Origin: Microbacterium sp. RURRCA19A
Lineage (GTDB): Bacteria > Actinomycetota > Actinomycetes > Actinomycetales > Microbacteriaceae
NCBI RefSeq assembly: GCF_900156455.1
Contig: NZ_FTNQ01000005.1
Location: 62,001 to 126,000, forward strand
Direction: 5' to 3'
Length of the DNA: 64,000 nt
Shown: positions 52,190-60,539 of the stretch, one piece after another
How the letters are laid out: each line of letters begins with the position of its first letter
Position numbering within the stretch: position 1 is the first letter of the stretch
The notes under the pieces: generated by a model
What the model saw: only the letters and a program-made list of their open reading frames with translations
The model's database searches: none
Told to the model about the DNA's origin: nothing
Translations under genes and position numbers: made by a program

Positions 52190-53476
52190 TCAGGAGCGGG
52201 CGGCGGCGGCGTTGACGGCGTCGACGATGCCCTGCGGCGTGCCCTTGCCGGCGAACATGTCGACGACGGCGACGTTGAGCGCGTTACCGACGTTCTGGCC
52301 GTAGAGCGTGTCGAGCCAGACCGAGACGTACGGCGCCTTCGAGTAGGCCTCGAGCACCGACTGCAGCGCGGGGGTGGTCACGGCATCCACCGCTTCGGAG
52401 GAGGCGGGGAGCGTCTGGAAGGCCGTGGCGTAGGCCTCCTGGTTCTCCTTGTTGACGAGGAAGTTCAGGAAGTCGGTGCACTGCGCGGGGGCGTTGACCC
52501 AGCACGAGTACCCGTCGACGCCGCCCATCATGGCGCCGGGCTCGCCGTCACCGCCGGGGACCTCGGGGAAGGGGAACCAGCCGAGGTCGGCGAGCGGCTG
52601 CTGGTCGGGGGTGAGCGAAGCGATCACGCCCGGGTCCCAGGCGCCCATGAGCTCCATCGCGGCCTGGTGGTTGGCCAGGAGCCCGGCCGACGACCCGGCG
52701 CCCTGCTGCGCGGCGGTGGTGAGGAAGCCCTCGTTGAAGGGCTGCGTCTTCAGGAACGACTCCAGCTCCTCGCCCGCCTTCAACCAGCACGGGTCGTCGA
52801 AGCTGCGGCTCGCGGCGGCGGAGTCGAGGACGTCCTTGGAGCAGGCGCGGAGGGCGAAGTTGTAGTACCAGTGCGCGGCCGGCCAGGCGTCCTTCGCGCC
52901 GACGGCGATCGGGGCGACGCCCGTGGCCTTGATCTTGGCGTTGGCGGCCTCGAGCTCGTCGATCGTCTTCGGGGCCGATGTCACTCCGGCCGCGGTGAGG
53001 AGGTCCTGCGACGTGAAGATGCCCGACGGCAGCACGGCCACCGGCATCCCGTAGTTCTTCCCGTCGATCTCGAACGCCGACAGCGACGAGCCGAGGGCGG
53101 TCTGGGCATCCGGGGAGATCTTGTCGGTGAGGTCCATGACCTGACCCGCCTTGACGATGTCGGCGAGCTTGCCGCCGCCGCGCGCCATGAACAGGTCGGG
53201 GGCGTCGCCGGAGTTCAGCGCCGTCTGGAGCTTGCCGTCCATCTCCTCGTTCTGCACGGCCTGGATCTCGATCGTCACGCCCGGGTTGGCCGCCTCGAAG
53301 GCTGCGGCGGTGTCCTCCCAGTACTTCTTGCCGTCTCCGGTGGTGGAGTTGTGCCACAGGGTGAGGGTGACGCTGCCGTCGGCGTTCTGTCCGCCTCCGC
53401 CGGCGGCGCAGCCGCCGAGGGCGAGGGTGCCGGCGAGAGCGATCGCCGAGGCGGCGAGCAGCTTCCTGGTCTTCAT
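52190..53476 (-). CDS. Oligosaccharide ABC transporter substrate-binding lipoprotein
   Basis: 428 residues, type 1 extracellular solute-binding fold. KLLAASAIALAGTLALGGC is a lipoprotein signal peptide ending in LGGC. LTLWHNSTTGDGKKYWEDTAAAF opens the mature domain and ANHQAAMELMGAWDPG is a family motif. I start at MKTRKLL (GGGAA upstream); an ATG seven codons earlier is possible. First gene of the importer-GH3 operon, with a LacI operator in the upstream gap. Confidence 0.92.
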   Translation of the reverse strand: MKTRKLLAASAIALAGTLALGGCAAGGGGQNADGSVTLTLWHNSTTGDGKKYWEDTAAAFEAANPGVTIEIQAVQNEEMDGKLQTALNSGDAPDLFMARGGGKLADIVKAGQVMDLTDKISPDAQTALGSSLSAFEIDGKNYGMPVAVLPSGIFTSQDLLTAAGVTSAPKTIDELEAANAKIKATGVAPIAVGAKDAWPAAHWYYNFALRACSKDVLDSAAASRSFDDPCWLKAGEELESFLKTQPFNEGFLTTAAQQGAGSSAGLLANHQAAMELMGAWDPGVIASLTPDQQPLADLGWFPFPEVPGGDGEPGAMMGGVDGYSCWVNAPAQCTDFLNFLVNKENQEAYATAFQTLPASSEAVDAVTTPALQSVLEAYSKAPYVSVWLDTLYGQNVGNALNVAVVDMFAGKGTPQGIVDAVNAAAARS

Positions 53477-53610
53477 GTGATTCCCGTTTCTCTTCATCGA
53501 GGTGCGTCCCGTGCGGGATGCTCCGGTTGTCGGCAGCGGTGCCGGTCGTCCACGTCCGGGTGTGCGGCCCGGGTGGCAGCAGTGTCACCTCCGCGCGCCG
53601 GGTCGTCAAA

Positions 53611-53624
53611 CGTTTTCGAAAATG
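53611..53624. promoter_or_regulatory. LacI-type operator between the importer operon and lacI
   Basis: TTTTCGAAAA (53613-53622), inside AACGTTTTCGAAAATG, is a palindrome with the central CG typical of LacI-family sites. It lies in the divergent gap about 27 bp before the lacI ATG, so it could control both directions. Confidence 0.65.
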
Positions 53625-53648
53625 ATTTCCACGCTAGGGTCGGATGCC

Positions 53649-54650
53649 ATGACCCGGCGTGTCACCATCCACGACGTCGCCGCGGCGGCCGGTGTCTCGG
53701 TCGCCACGGTGTCCAAGGCCGTGAACGGTCGCTACGGCGTCTCGCCGGAGACGGTCGGGCGCGTCCTGGACGCGGTGCGCGCGCTCGGATACGAATCGAG
53801 CCTCGTCGCCAGCAGCATGCGATCCCGCCGGACGGGCGTCATCGGCGTACTCGTGGCCGACATCGAACCGTTCTCGGCCGAGATCCTGAAGGGTGTCGGG
53901 GGAGCGCTCTCCGACACCGGGTACGACCTGCTGGCGTACACCGGCGCCAAGCGGGACGGCGAGGGGTGGGAGCGCCGCTCGCTCAGTCGCCTCAGCGGCA
54001 CGCTCATCGACGCAGCCATCCTCGTCACCCCGACGATCGTGAACGTCGCGGCCGAGGTGCCGATCGTCGCGATCGACCCGCACACCGGCCGCGCCGACCT
54101 CCCCACGGTCGAGTCCGACAGCTTCACCGGTGCGCAGCAGGCCGTTCACCACCTCGTGCAGCTCGGCCACCGTCGCATCGGCTTCATCGCGGGGCGTCCC
54201 GATCTGCGGTCGGCGGTCGCCCGGGCCTCGGGGTACCGCGAGGCGTTGTCGGCCGCCGGCATCCCGTTCGATCCGGCCCTCGTTGGGCAGGGGCATTACG
54301 AACAGGACGTCGCGCGCGAGGCCGCGCAGGCGATGCTGGCGCTCCCCGATCCGCCGACCGCGGTGTTCGCGGCGAACGACCTGTCGGCGCTGTCGATCGT
54401 CCGGGTCGCGACGGAGCGCGGGCTGCGCGTGCCCGACGACCTGTCCGTCGTCGGGTTCGACGACGTGCCCGAAGCCGCGCGCGCGCAGCCGCCTCTGACG
54501 ACCGTGCGGCAGCCGATGAAGCTCCTCGGGGCGGAGGCCGTGCGGATCGTGCTCGCGCTCCTCGCCGGCGAGGAGCTGCCTGAGACGCACCTGCAGCTCG
54601 CGACCCGCCTCGTCGCCCGCGGCACGACGGCCCCGCCGCCCGCGCGCTGA
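53649..54650 (+). CDS. LacI-family transcriptional regulator of the GH3/importer operon
   Basis: 333 residues. TIHDVAAAAGVSVATVSKAVN is the helix-turn-helix, VASSMRSRRTGVIGVLV the hinge, and DLSVVGFDDVPEA the end of the sugar-binding core. It is divergent from the importer-GH3 operon and most likely represses it until an oligosaccharide or its product is bound. TAGGGT lies 8 bp upstream of the ATG, suggesting a leaderless or nearly leaderless mRNA. Confidence 0.92.
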   Translation: MTRRVTIHDVAAAAGVSVATVSKAVNGRYGVSPETVGRVLDAVRALGYESSLVASSMRSRRTGVIGVLVADIEPFSAEILKGVGGALSDTGYDLLAYTGAKRDGEGWERRSLSRLSGTLIDAAILVTPTIVNVAAEVPIVAIDPHTGRADLPTVESDSFTGAQQAVHHLVQLGHRRIGFIAGRPDLRSAVARASGYREALSAAGIPFDPALVGQGHYEQDVAREAAQAMLALPDPPTAVFAANDLSALSIVRVATERGLRVPDDLSVVGFDDVPEAARAQPPLTTVRQPMKLLGAEAVRIVLALLAGEELPETHLQLATRLVARGTTAPPPAR

Positions 54651-54780
54651 GCGCCGCGAGCGGCCCGTGCAGCGCGCGTGCTGAGCGCGGCGCGTGCGTC
54701 GTGCAGCGTGTGCCCGTGCATGCGCGCGCGCTGAGCGCGGCGAGTGTGTCCTGCGGCGTGTGCCGGTGCGTGCGCGTTGA

Positions 54781-54830
54781 GTGTCCCAGACACGCGGATG
54801 GTCTCCGCGCGCATCCGCGTGTCTTGGACA
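54781..54830. repeat. Palindromic repeat family B, copy 4
   Basis: GTGTCCCAGACACGCGGATG and CATCCGCGTGTCTTGGACA are inverted arms with one mismatch, closely related to copy 2. Confidence 0.88.
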
Positions 54831-54871
54831 GCGAACTGGCGGTAGGCCCCCGCCCCGTTCCCGTCAGCCGT

Positions 54872-54927
54872 GAGTGTCGAAGACACGCCGTTGGCCGCCC
54901 AGCGGATACGGCGTGTCTTGGACGCTC
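54872..54927. repeat. Palindromic repeat family B, copy 5
   Basis: GAGTGTCGAAGACACGCCG and CGGCGTGTCTTGGACGCTC are inverted arms with two mismatches, 42 bp after copy 4. Confidence 0.88.
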
Positions 54928-55029
54928 GGCGGGGCTGGACGCACAGGGACGGACGTACAGGGACGGACGCACGGGGGCAGGAGGTCGGGGCGAACGCGGA
55001 GTGGGGTGCCCGGACGCGGCAGCTTCCCT

Positions 55030-55096
55030 CGAGACTGCAGTGGCCTGACATCCCCATTGCAGCGTGCAGTGGAGATGTCGGGGGGATGCAGTCTCG
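55030..55096. repeat. Palindromic repeat family C, copy 4 (diverged)
   Basis: CGAGACTGCA and TGCAGTCTCG outer arms, centre TTGCAGCGTGCAGTGGAG. Part of the left arm differs from the other copies (TGGCCTGACATCCCC). Confidence 0.85.
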
Positions 55097-55118
55097 CGGT
55101 CGAGGCGCCACCCCGCGG

Positions 55119-55124
55119 TAGGGT
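55119..55124 (+). promoter_or_regulatory. -10 element TAGGGT of a leaderless promoter
   Basis: TAGGGT, 6 bp, GTG of the glycerate kinase gene. Confidence 0.55.
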
Positions 55125-55130
55125 CGGCGC

Positions 55131-56243
55131 GTGACGCGCGTGCTCTTCGCCCCGGACGGGTTCAAGGGATCGATCTCGGCCGTGGCAGCAGCGGAAGCGC
55201 TGGCCGCGGGGTGGCGCGCGGCGCGTCCCGGCGACGCGATCGTCGAGCTCCCGATGGCCGACGGGGGCGAGGGCACGCTGGACGCCTTCCTCGTCGCCGT
55301 CCCGGGCGCGCGCCGGATGCCGGTCACCGTCACCGGTCCGCACGGCCGCGCGGTCGCGGCATCCTGGGTCCTTCTTCCGCCGACCGACGATGCGCCGCAG
55401 GGGACCGGTGTGGTCGAGCTCGCGTCGACCTCGGGCATCGAGCTGCTCGACGGCGCGCTGCGCCCCCTCGACGCCGACACGCGCGGGTTCGGCCAGGCGA
55501 TCGCCGCGGCGCTCGACCACGGCGTCTCGCGCCTCGTGCTCGCGATCGGGTCGAGCGCGTCGACCGACGCCGGGTTCGGGATGCTCGCGTCCCTCGGGGC
55601 GCGGATCACGGATGCCGACGATCTCGACGTCGTGCCCGGGTTGCGCGGTGTGCGCACCGCCGCGCGGATCGACCGCGGCGGTGTGCGTTCGCTGCCCGCG
55701 GGCGGTGCCCTCGTGCTGACGGACGTGCGGAGCCCGCTGACCGGTCCCACCGGTGCCGCCGCGGTCTTCGGTCCGCAGAAGGGCCTCGGCCCCGCCGACG
55801 TCGCCGACGCGGATGCCGCCCTCGCGCGCGCCGCGGCCATGCTGGACACCGACGCCGCCCATCCCGGCGCGGGAGCGGCCGGAGGCACGGGCGCCGCGCT
55901 GCGGGCGTGGGGCGCCGAACTCGTGCCCGGCGCCGAGCGCATCGCCGACCTCGTCGGCCTTGGCGCGGCCGTGGCCGCCGCCGATGTCGTCGTGACGGGT
56001 GAGGGATCGTTCGACGCCTCCTCCGGCGCGGGGAAGGCCCCGGCGCGGGTGGCGGCGCTCGCGCAGGTCGAAGGGCGGTGCGTGGGTCTCGTCGCGGGGC
56101 GGATCGCGCCGGAGGCCGACACCTCGGGGTTCGGCGCGGCGGTCGCGCTCGTCGCGCTCGCCGGCTCCGCCGAGGCGGCGCTGGCCGACCCTGCGCGCTG
56201 GCTCGCCGCCGCCGGCGAGGAGCTCGCCCGCCGCCTGGGCTGA
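55131..56243 (+). CDS. Glycerate kinase (GckA/GarK family)
   Basis: 370 residues. FAPDGFKGSISAVAAAEAL at the N-terminus, PMADGGEGTLDAF, VELASTSGIELL, IGSSASTDAGFGML and VVTGEGSFDASSGAGKAP are the conserved blocks of type 2 glycerate kinases. It phosphorylates D-glycerate, feeding lower glycolysis. Start GTG is set by the leaderless -10 box. It is followed 66 bp later by an unrelated MarR gene with its own promoter. Confidence 0.93.
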   Translation: MTRVLFAPDGFKGSISAVAAAEALAAGWRAARPGDAIVELPMADGGEGTLDAFLVAVPGARRMPVTVTGPHGRAVAASWVLLPPTDDAPQGTGVVELASTSGIELLDGALRPLDADTRGFGQAIAAALDHGVSRLVLAIGSSASTDAGFGMLASLGARITDADDLDVVPGLRGVRTAARIDRGGVRSLPAGGALVLTDVRSPLTGPTGAAAVFGPQKGLGPADVADADAALARAAAMLDTDAAHPGAGAAGGTGAALRAWGAELVPGAERIADLVGLGAAVAAADVVVTGEGSFDASSGAGKAPARVAALAQVEGRCVGLVAGRIAPEADTSGFGAAVALVALAGSAEAALADPARWLAAAGEELARRLG

Positions 56244-56297
56244 ACGCGCGAGGGTGCGACCCGCCGCCGTGCGCGCCGCATCCCCTCCCGGCTCCGG

Positions 56298-56303
56298 TAC
56301 CGT
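56298..56303 (+). promoter_or_regulatory. -10 element TACCGT of a leaderless promoter
   Basis: TACCGT, 6 bp, GTG of the MarR gene. Confidence 0.5.
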
Positions 56304-56309
56304 CGAGGT

Positions 56310-56819
56310 GTGTCCACTGTCTCCAGCAACAAGGACGATGAGGTCGATCTCCTCATCGATGCCTGGTCGCAGTTGCTCCCCGAGGTCGATCTGACCCCGC
56401 TCGACGTCATGTCGCGGCTGCGCCGCGCGGCGTTCCACCTGTCGAAGCTGCGCGCCCGGGCGTTCGCCAGCGCCGACATCGCGGTGTGGGAGTTCGACGT
56501 CCTCGCCGTCCTCCGGCGTGCGGGCACCGAGCTCAGCGCCACGCGACTGATCTCGGCCACCATGATCGGCAGCGCGGCGATGACCAACCGCCTCGACAAG
56601 CTCGCCGACCGCGGGCTCGTCAACCGGCGCCCCAACCCGTCGGACGGTCGAGCGATCCTCGTCGCCATCACGCCCGAGGGCGTCGAACGCGTGGATGCCG
56701 CGATGACCGAACTCGTGCGCCTGGAGGCCGAGGCCCTCCGCGACGTGAGCCGCGCCGATCAGGCTCTCCTCGCCCGGGCGCTCCGTGTCCTCGCCGCCGG
56801 CGAGACCCACGAGGCGTGA
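56310..56819 (+). CDS. MarR-family transcriptional regulator
   Basis: 169 residues. The winged helix core is AVWEFDVLAVLRRAG, LSATRLISATMIGSAAMTNRLDKL (recognition helix) and LVNRRPNPSDGRAILVAIT (wing with the DxR of the family). Flanking helices form the dimer. Its stop overlaps the next gene start (GTGA), so the two are co-expressed; it may control itself and the methyltransferase. The ligand is unknown. Confidence 0.9.
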   Translation: MSTVSSNKDDEVDLLIDAWSQLLPEVDLTPLDVMSRLRRAAFHLSKLRARAFASADIAVWEFDVLAVLRRAGTELSATRLISATMIGSAAMTNRLDKLADRGLVNRRPNPSDGRAILVAITPEGVERVDAAMTELVRLEAEALRDVSRADQALLARALRVLAAGETHEA

Positions 56820-57658
56820 TCGATCTCACCACCGGGCCGCTGGTCTTGGACGGCGGCCTCGGCACGCTGCTGGAGAGCCGCGGCAACGACGTGGCGTCGC
56901 CGTTGTGGTCGGCCCGCGTGTTGCGCGACGACCCCGACGAGGTGCGTGCCGCTCACGCGGAGTTCACCGCGGCCGGGGCGGACGTGCTGATCACGGCCTC
57001 GTACCAGGTCGGTTTCGGAGGAGAGATCCCGGATGCCGAGGTCGAGCGGCTCCTCCGCCGTTCGGTGGCCCTGGCGCGGGACGCGGGCGACGGCCTGGTC
57101 GCGGCATCCATCGGTCCCGTGGGCGCGCTCCGCGCCGACGGCAGCGAGTACACCGGCGACTACGGCCTGGATGTGGCGCAGCTGCGCGCGCTCCATCGTC
57201 GACGACTCGCGCTCCTCGCCGACGCAGGGGCCGATCTGCTCGCCGTCGAGACCGTCCCGTCGCCGCTCGAGGTCGAGGCGCTCGCGCTCGAGCTCGCCGA
57301 CCTGGGCGTCCCGGCGTTCGTGAGTCTGTCGGCGGACAGCACGGGCTTCGCCGCGCCGGGGGCGCTCGCCGCCGCGCTGCGGACCGTGGCATCCGTGCCG
57401 GGGGTCGTCGCCGTCGGGGTGAACTGCTGCGCTCCGGGCAGCGTCGGGCCCGCGCTCGCCGAAGCGCCCGCCGTCCCGCTCGTCGCCTACCCGAACACGG
57501 GGGAGCGGTGGGATGCCACGACCCGCACCTGGCACGGTGGAGCCGCCCCGCTCGCCGTGGACGCGCCGGGTTGGGTGGCCGCGGGCGCCCGCCTCGTCGG
57601 CGGGTGCTGCCGCTCGACCCCGGCGGACATCGCCGCGATCGCCGCCGCCGTGCGCTGA
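56816..57658 (+). CDS. mmuM: Homocysteine S-methyltransferase family protein
   Basis: 280 residues. VLDGGLGTLLESRG at the start, TASYQVGF, AASIGPVGA, and zinc-binding cysteines in VGVNCCAPG and VGGCCRSTP match the homocysteine S-methyltransferase (MmuM/YbgG) family. It uses S-methylmethionine or S-adenosylmethionine to methylate homocysteine to methionine. GTG start fixed by the 4-nt overlap with the MarR gene. Family certain, methyl donor inferred. Confidence 0.9.
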   Translation: MIDLTTGPLVLDGGLGTLLESRGNDVASPLWSARVLRDDPDEVRAAHAEFTAAGADVLITASYQVGFGGEIPDAEVERLLRRSVALARDAGDGLVAASIGPVGALRADGSEYTGDYGLDVAQLRALHRRRLALLADAGADLLAVETVPSPLEVEALALELADLGVPAFVSLSADSTGFAAPGALAAALRTVASVPGVVAVGVNCCAPGSVGPALAEAPAVPLVAYPNTGERWDATTRTWHGGAAPLAVDAPGWVAAGARLVGGCCRSTPADIAAIAAAVR

Positions 57659-57678
57659 ACCGCGCGGCCGTTCCGGGG

Positions 57679-58602
57679 TCAGCGGCTGTTCGTCCGCCCG
57701 CGCCGACCCTCGCCTTCCATCAGGAGGGCGATCTCCTCGGGACTCCATCCGAAGCCGTCGTGCATCTGTGCGCCCAGCGTCGACAACGCCGAGGGGAGCG
57801 CCGTCGCCACGCCGTGGCGGACATCGACCGCACGGTCGTCGAGCGCGTGCGCGGCCGTACGCAACTCGGTCACCAGTGAGCGCAGACGGTCGGCGCCGAA
57901 GGCGCTGGCGGCGAGCGGGGCATCGCCGATCACCACGACGGAGTGCTCGCGGGGACCGTCGTCGGACACCTGGCGGAATGAGTGCAGGGCCAGGACGATA
58001 CCGAGACCGCAGACCAGGACGGTGGCGATGGCGACGGCGGAACCGATGTCCAGCGAACGGAACGCCGCTCCCACCGGTGTCATCCATCCCGTCGTCGCAC
58101 CCACGAGGGCACGAGCGGCGGAATACACGGCGTAAAGGCCCATCGCGGAGGCGATCAGCAGCGCGGGCCGCCTCGGTGCGACGGGGGAACGGGCCGCGGC
58201 GAGGGCGCACGCGCTGCACACCACGGCCAGGACGGCGGCCTTGACCACCAGCGACACGTCCTCGCTGGTCGACGCCGTGGCCGCGCCGACCGCGACCGCG
58301 ATCGCGGCCACGAGTCCGAGGATCGCCCGTCGACGGTGAGTGGACAGTCCCGCGAGCGCGACCGCCATCGTGCCGGCGGCGAGCACCATCGTCGCGTCCC
58401 CGACGACCAGGGCCAGTCGCGCTCCGTCGTACCGGTGGACCACGTACATCACCGTCGATCCGATCGAGAAGATCCCGGCCATGACGGCGTACTGCACGAA
58501 TGTGGTGAACGGCAGCGGCGCGGAGGCCCGCGGCAGAGCGATGCCGACCACGCCGAAGGCGACGCCGACGCACATCACGGCGAGGCCGATCGTCAGCAGC
58601 AT
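57679..58602 (-). CDS. Membrane protein of unknown function
   Basis: 307 residues that I do not recognise. Residues 1 to about 205 form about seven hydrophobic helices (first LLTIGLAVMCVGVAFGVVGIA). The remaining 100 residues are soluble, beginning near EHSVVVIGDAPLA and ending with PEEIALLMEGEGRRGR. A membrane part with a soluble tail suggests a sensor, but no GGDEF, kinase or receiver motif is visible. I choose the ATG with GGGGGAG three to four bases upstream. It is convergent with the methyltransferase gene. Confidence 0.7.
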   Translation of the reverse strand: MLLTIGLAVMCVGVAFGVVGIALPRASAPLPFTTFVQYAVMAGIFSIGSTVMYVVHRYDGARLALVVGDATMVLAAGTMAVALAGLSTHRRRAILGLVAAIAVAVGAATASTSEDVSLVVKAAVLAVVCSACALAAARSPVAPRRPALLIASAMGLYAVYSAARALVGATTGWMTPVGAAFRSLDIGSAVAIATVLVCGLGIVLALHSFRQVSDDGPREHSVVVIGDAPLAASAFGADRLRSLVTELRTAAHALDDRAVDVRHGVATALPSALSTLGAQMHDGFGWSPEEIALLMEGEGRRGRTNSR

Positions 58603-58667
58603 GACTCCCCCTCGCCGATGCGGTGGTCTGCGGTTGCCCACACCCTATCGGCGGATGGCGTGACCGC

Positions 58668-59141
58668 TCAGTCGAAGTCAGCCGCCAACGCGTTCCGGTG
58701 GTATTCGAAGATGATGCTCGTGCGCGTGGATGCCACACTGTGCCGCGCGGAGAGCTGATCGACGACGAAGCGCCGCACCGCGGACGAGTCCGCGACGGCG
58801 ATGTGGACGAGGAAGTCGTCGGCCCCGCCGAGGAAGAACAGTTGGATGACGTCGGGATGCCGGCGGACCTCCTGCGCGAAGGCGCGAATGCTCTCCTGCC
58901 GCTGTCCGGGCCGCAGGGTCACGCCGACGATCGCCTGCAGCCCGCGGCCGAGGCGGCTCTGATCGACGGCGGCGTGGAAGCCGGTGAGGAGTCCGCGGTC
59001 GACGAGTCCGCGCACCCGGGTGTGGGCGGTGGATGCCGCGACCCCGAGCGCATCGGCGAGGGCGGCGTTCGTCATCCGGGCGTCGGCGGAGAGCAGTTCG
59101 ATGATGCGGGCGTCGAGCGGGTGGAGGTCGTCGTCGGACAT
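58668..59141 (-). CDS. Lrp/AsnC-family regulator (AldR-like)
   Basis: 157 residues. The helix-turn-helix (LDARIIELLSADARMTNAALA, GVAASTAHTRVRGLVDRG) is followed by the RAM domain (GVTLRPGQRQ, VIQLFFLGGADDFLVHIAV). It is divergent from alanine dehydrogenase, an arrangement known for AldR in mycobacteria, where alanine or another amino acid is the effector. GAAGGA lies seven bases before the ATG. It probably activates or represses ald in response to alanine. Confidence 0.93.
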   Translation of the reverse strand: MSDDDLHPLDARIIELLSADARMTNAALADALGVAASTAHTRVRGLVDRGLLTGFHAAVDQSRLGRGLQAIVGVTLRPGQRQESIRAFAQEVRRHPDVIQLFFLGGADDFLVHIAVADSSAVRRFVVDQLSARHSVASTRTSIIFEYHRNALAADFD

Positions 59142-59293
59142 CGGAGATCCTTCGGTTCAGAGATCGGCTGCACCGACTCTTCTCCGACGATACCGGGGCA
59201 CGTGGCATCCAAGCCGAAGAATATGCGGGTTTACGCCACGGAAACACGAATTCCTGCGATCCTTCCTGCCACGACCACTCAGAGGAGAGACCG
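59142..59293. promoter_or_regulatory. Divergent control region between the Lrp gene and ald
   Basis: 152 bp including an AT-richer patch (AAGAATATGCGGGTTTACG, then GGAAACACGAATTCC) that is the likely promoter and Lrp-binding area. I cannot assign exact boxes. Confidence 0.5.
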
Positions 59294-60379
59294 ATGCGCG
59301 TCGCCGTGCCCACCGAGATCAAGAACAACGAGAACCGCGTCGCCATGACCCCGGCGGGCGTCGACGCTCTCGTGCACCGAGGCCATGAGGTCCTGGTCCA
59401 GGCCGGGGCCGGTGAGGGCAGCGGATTCTCGGACGACCAGTACCGACTGGCGGGAGCCGAGATCGTCGCGACCGCCGACGAGACCTGGGCGCGCGCGGAA
59501 CTCCTCGTCAAGGTGAAGGAGCCGATCGCCCCCGAGTACGGGCATCTGCGGGCCGACCTCACCCTCTTCACCTACCTGCATCTCGCGGCCGACCGACCCC
59601 TCACCGACGCCCTCATGGCGGCGGGCACGACGGCGGTCGCCTACGAGACGGTGCAGACCGCGGACCGCGCCCTGCCGCTCCTCGCGCCGATGAGCGAGGT
59701 GGCCGGACGCCTCTCGATCATCGAGGGTGCGCACCACCTGCTGCGCGCGTCGGGCGGTCGCGGACTGCTTCCCGGAGGCGTGCCGGGCACGCCGAAGGCC
59801 AAGGTCGTCGTGATCGGCGGCGGTGTCGCCGGAGAACACGCCGCGGCGAACGCGCTCGGCCTCGGCGCGAACGTCACCGTCATCGACATCTCGCTGCCGA
59901 AACTCCGTCAGCTTGAGGAGCGCTTCGGCGGCGCGATCCAGACGCGCGCGTCGACCCGGCTCGAGGTCGCGGAGCAGTTGGCGGACGCCGACCTCGTCAT
60001 CGGGTCGGTGCTGATCCCCGGAGCCGCCGCCCCCAAGCTCGTCACCGACGACATGGTCGCCGCGATGAAGCCCGGCTCTGTGCTCGTCGACATCGCCATC
60101 GACCAGGGCGGCTGCTTCGAGGGGTCGCGCCCGACCACCCACGACGCGCCGACGTTCCGCGTCCACGACTCGCTGTACTACTGCGTCGCGAACATGCCGG
60201 GCGCGGTGCCGCACACCTCGACGCGCGCGCTGTCCAACGCCACGCTGCCGTACATCACCCGCATCGCCGACGCCGGCTGGGAGGCCGCGGCATCCGCTGA
60301 TCCGGCCCTCGCGAAGGGCCTCAACGTGCGCGCGGGCGTCGTGGTGAACGAGGGCGTGCGCGCGGCCTTCGACCTCTGA
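59294..60379 (+). CDS. ald: Alanine dehydrogenase
   Basis: 361 residues. [20 protein letters not shown] at the start is diagnostic. [12 protein letters not shown] and FTYLHLAAD hold the active-site Lys and His, and [19 protein letters not shown] is the NAD-binding loop. It interconverts L-alanine and pyruvate plus ammonia. AGAGGAGAG lies six bases before the ATG. Regulated most likely by the divergent Lrp-type gene. Confidence 0.97.
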   Translation: MRVAVPTEIKNNENRVAMTPAGVDALVHRGHEVLVQAGAGEGSGFSDDQYRLAGAEIVATADETWARAELLVKVKEPIAPEYGHLRADLTLFTYLHLAADRPLTDALMAAGTTAVAYETVQTADRALPLLAPMSEVAGRLSIIEGAHHLLRASGGRGLLPGGVPGTPKAKVVVIGGGVAGEHAAANALGLGANVTVIDISLPKLRQLEERFGGAIQTRASTRLEVAEQLADADLVIGSVLIPGAAAPKLVTDDMVAAMKPGSVLVDIAIDQGGCFEGSRPTTHDAPTFRVHDSLYYCVANMPGAVPHTSTRALSNATLPYITRIADAGWEAAASADPALAKGLNVRAGVVVNEGVRAAFDL

Positions 60380-60416
60380 CGCGGCGTCCGGGTCGGGGTT
60401 CCGGGGTCCGGGTCCT

Positions 60417-60503
60417 GGCCGCCAGTTCACGTGATCTGGTCGACATCACACGGCGTGGCGTGCTGTGACGCGTACGCTCGGCCACTTCACGTGAACTGGT
60501 GGC
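60417..60503. repeat. Palindromic repeat family E, copy 2
   Basis: Arms GCCAGTTCACGTGATCTGG (60421-60439) and GCCACTTCACGTGAACTGG (60481-60499) are each centred on CACGTG and inverted to each other; TCACA / TGTGA form an inner pair. It lies between the convergent ends of ald and the response regulator gene. Confidence 0.88.
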
Positions 60504-60539
60504 GCCCGCGGGGCCCGGGCGTGCCGAAGCGGGTCCGCG

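Larger units (their letters stand above)
54651..55130. other. 480-bp repeat-dense gap between lacI and glycerate kinase
   Basis: It contains a degenerate direct repeat beginning GCTGAGCG (54646, 54680, 54730), two family B palindromes (54781, 54872), a 14-bp direct repeat (ACGYACAGGGACGG, about 54938-54975), and a family C palindrome (55030-55096). The leaderless promoter of the kinase gene ends the gap. No gene is visible. Confidence 0.8.
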
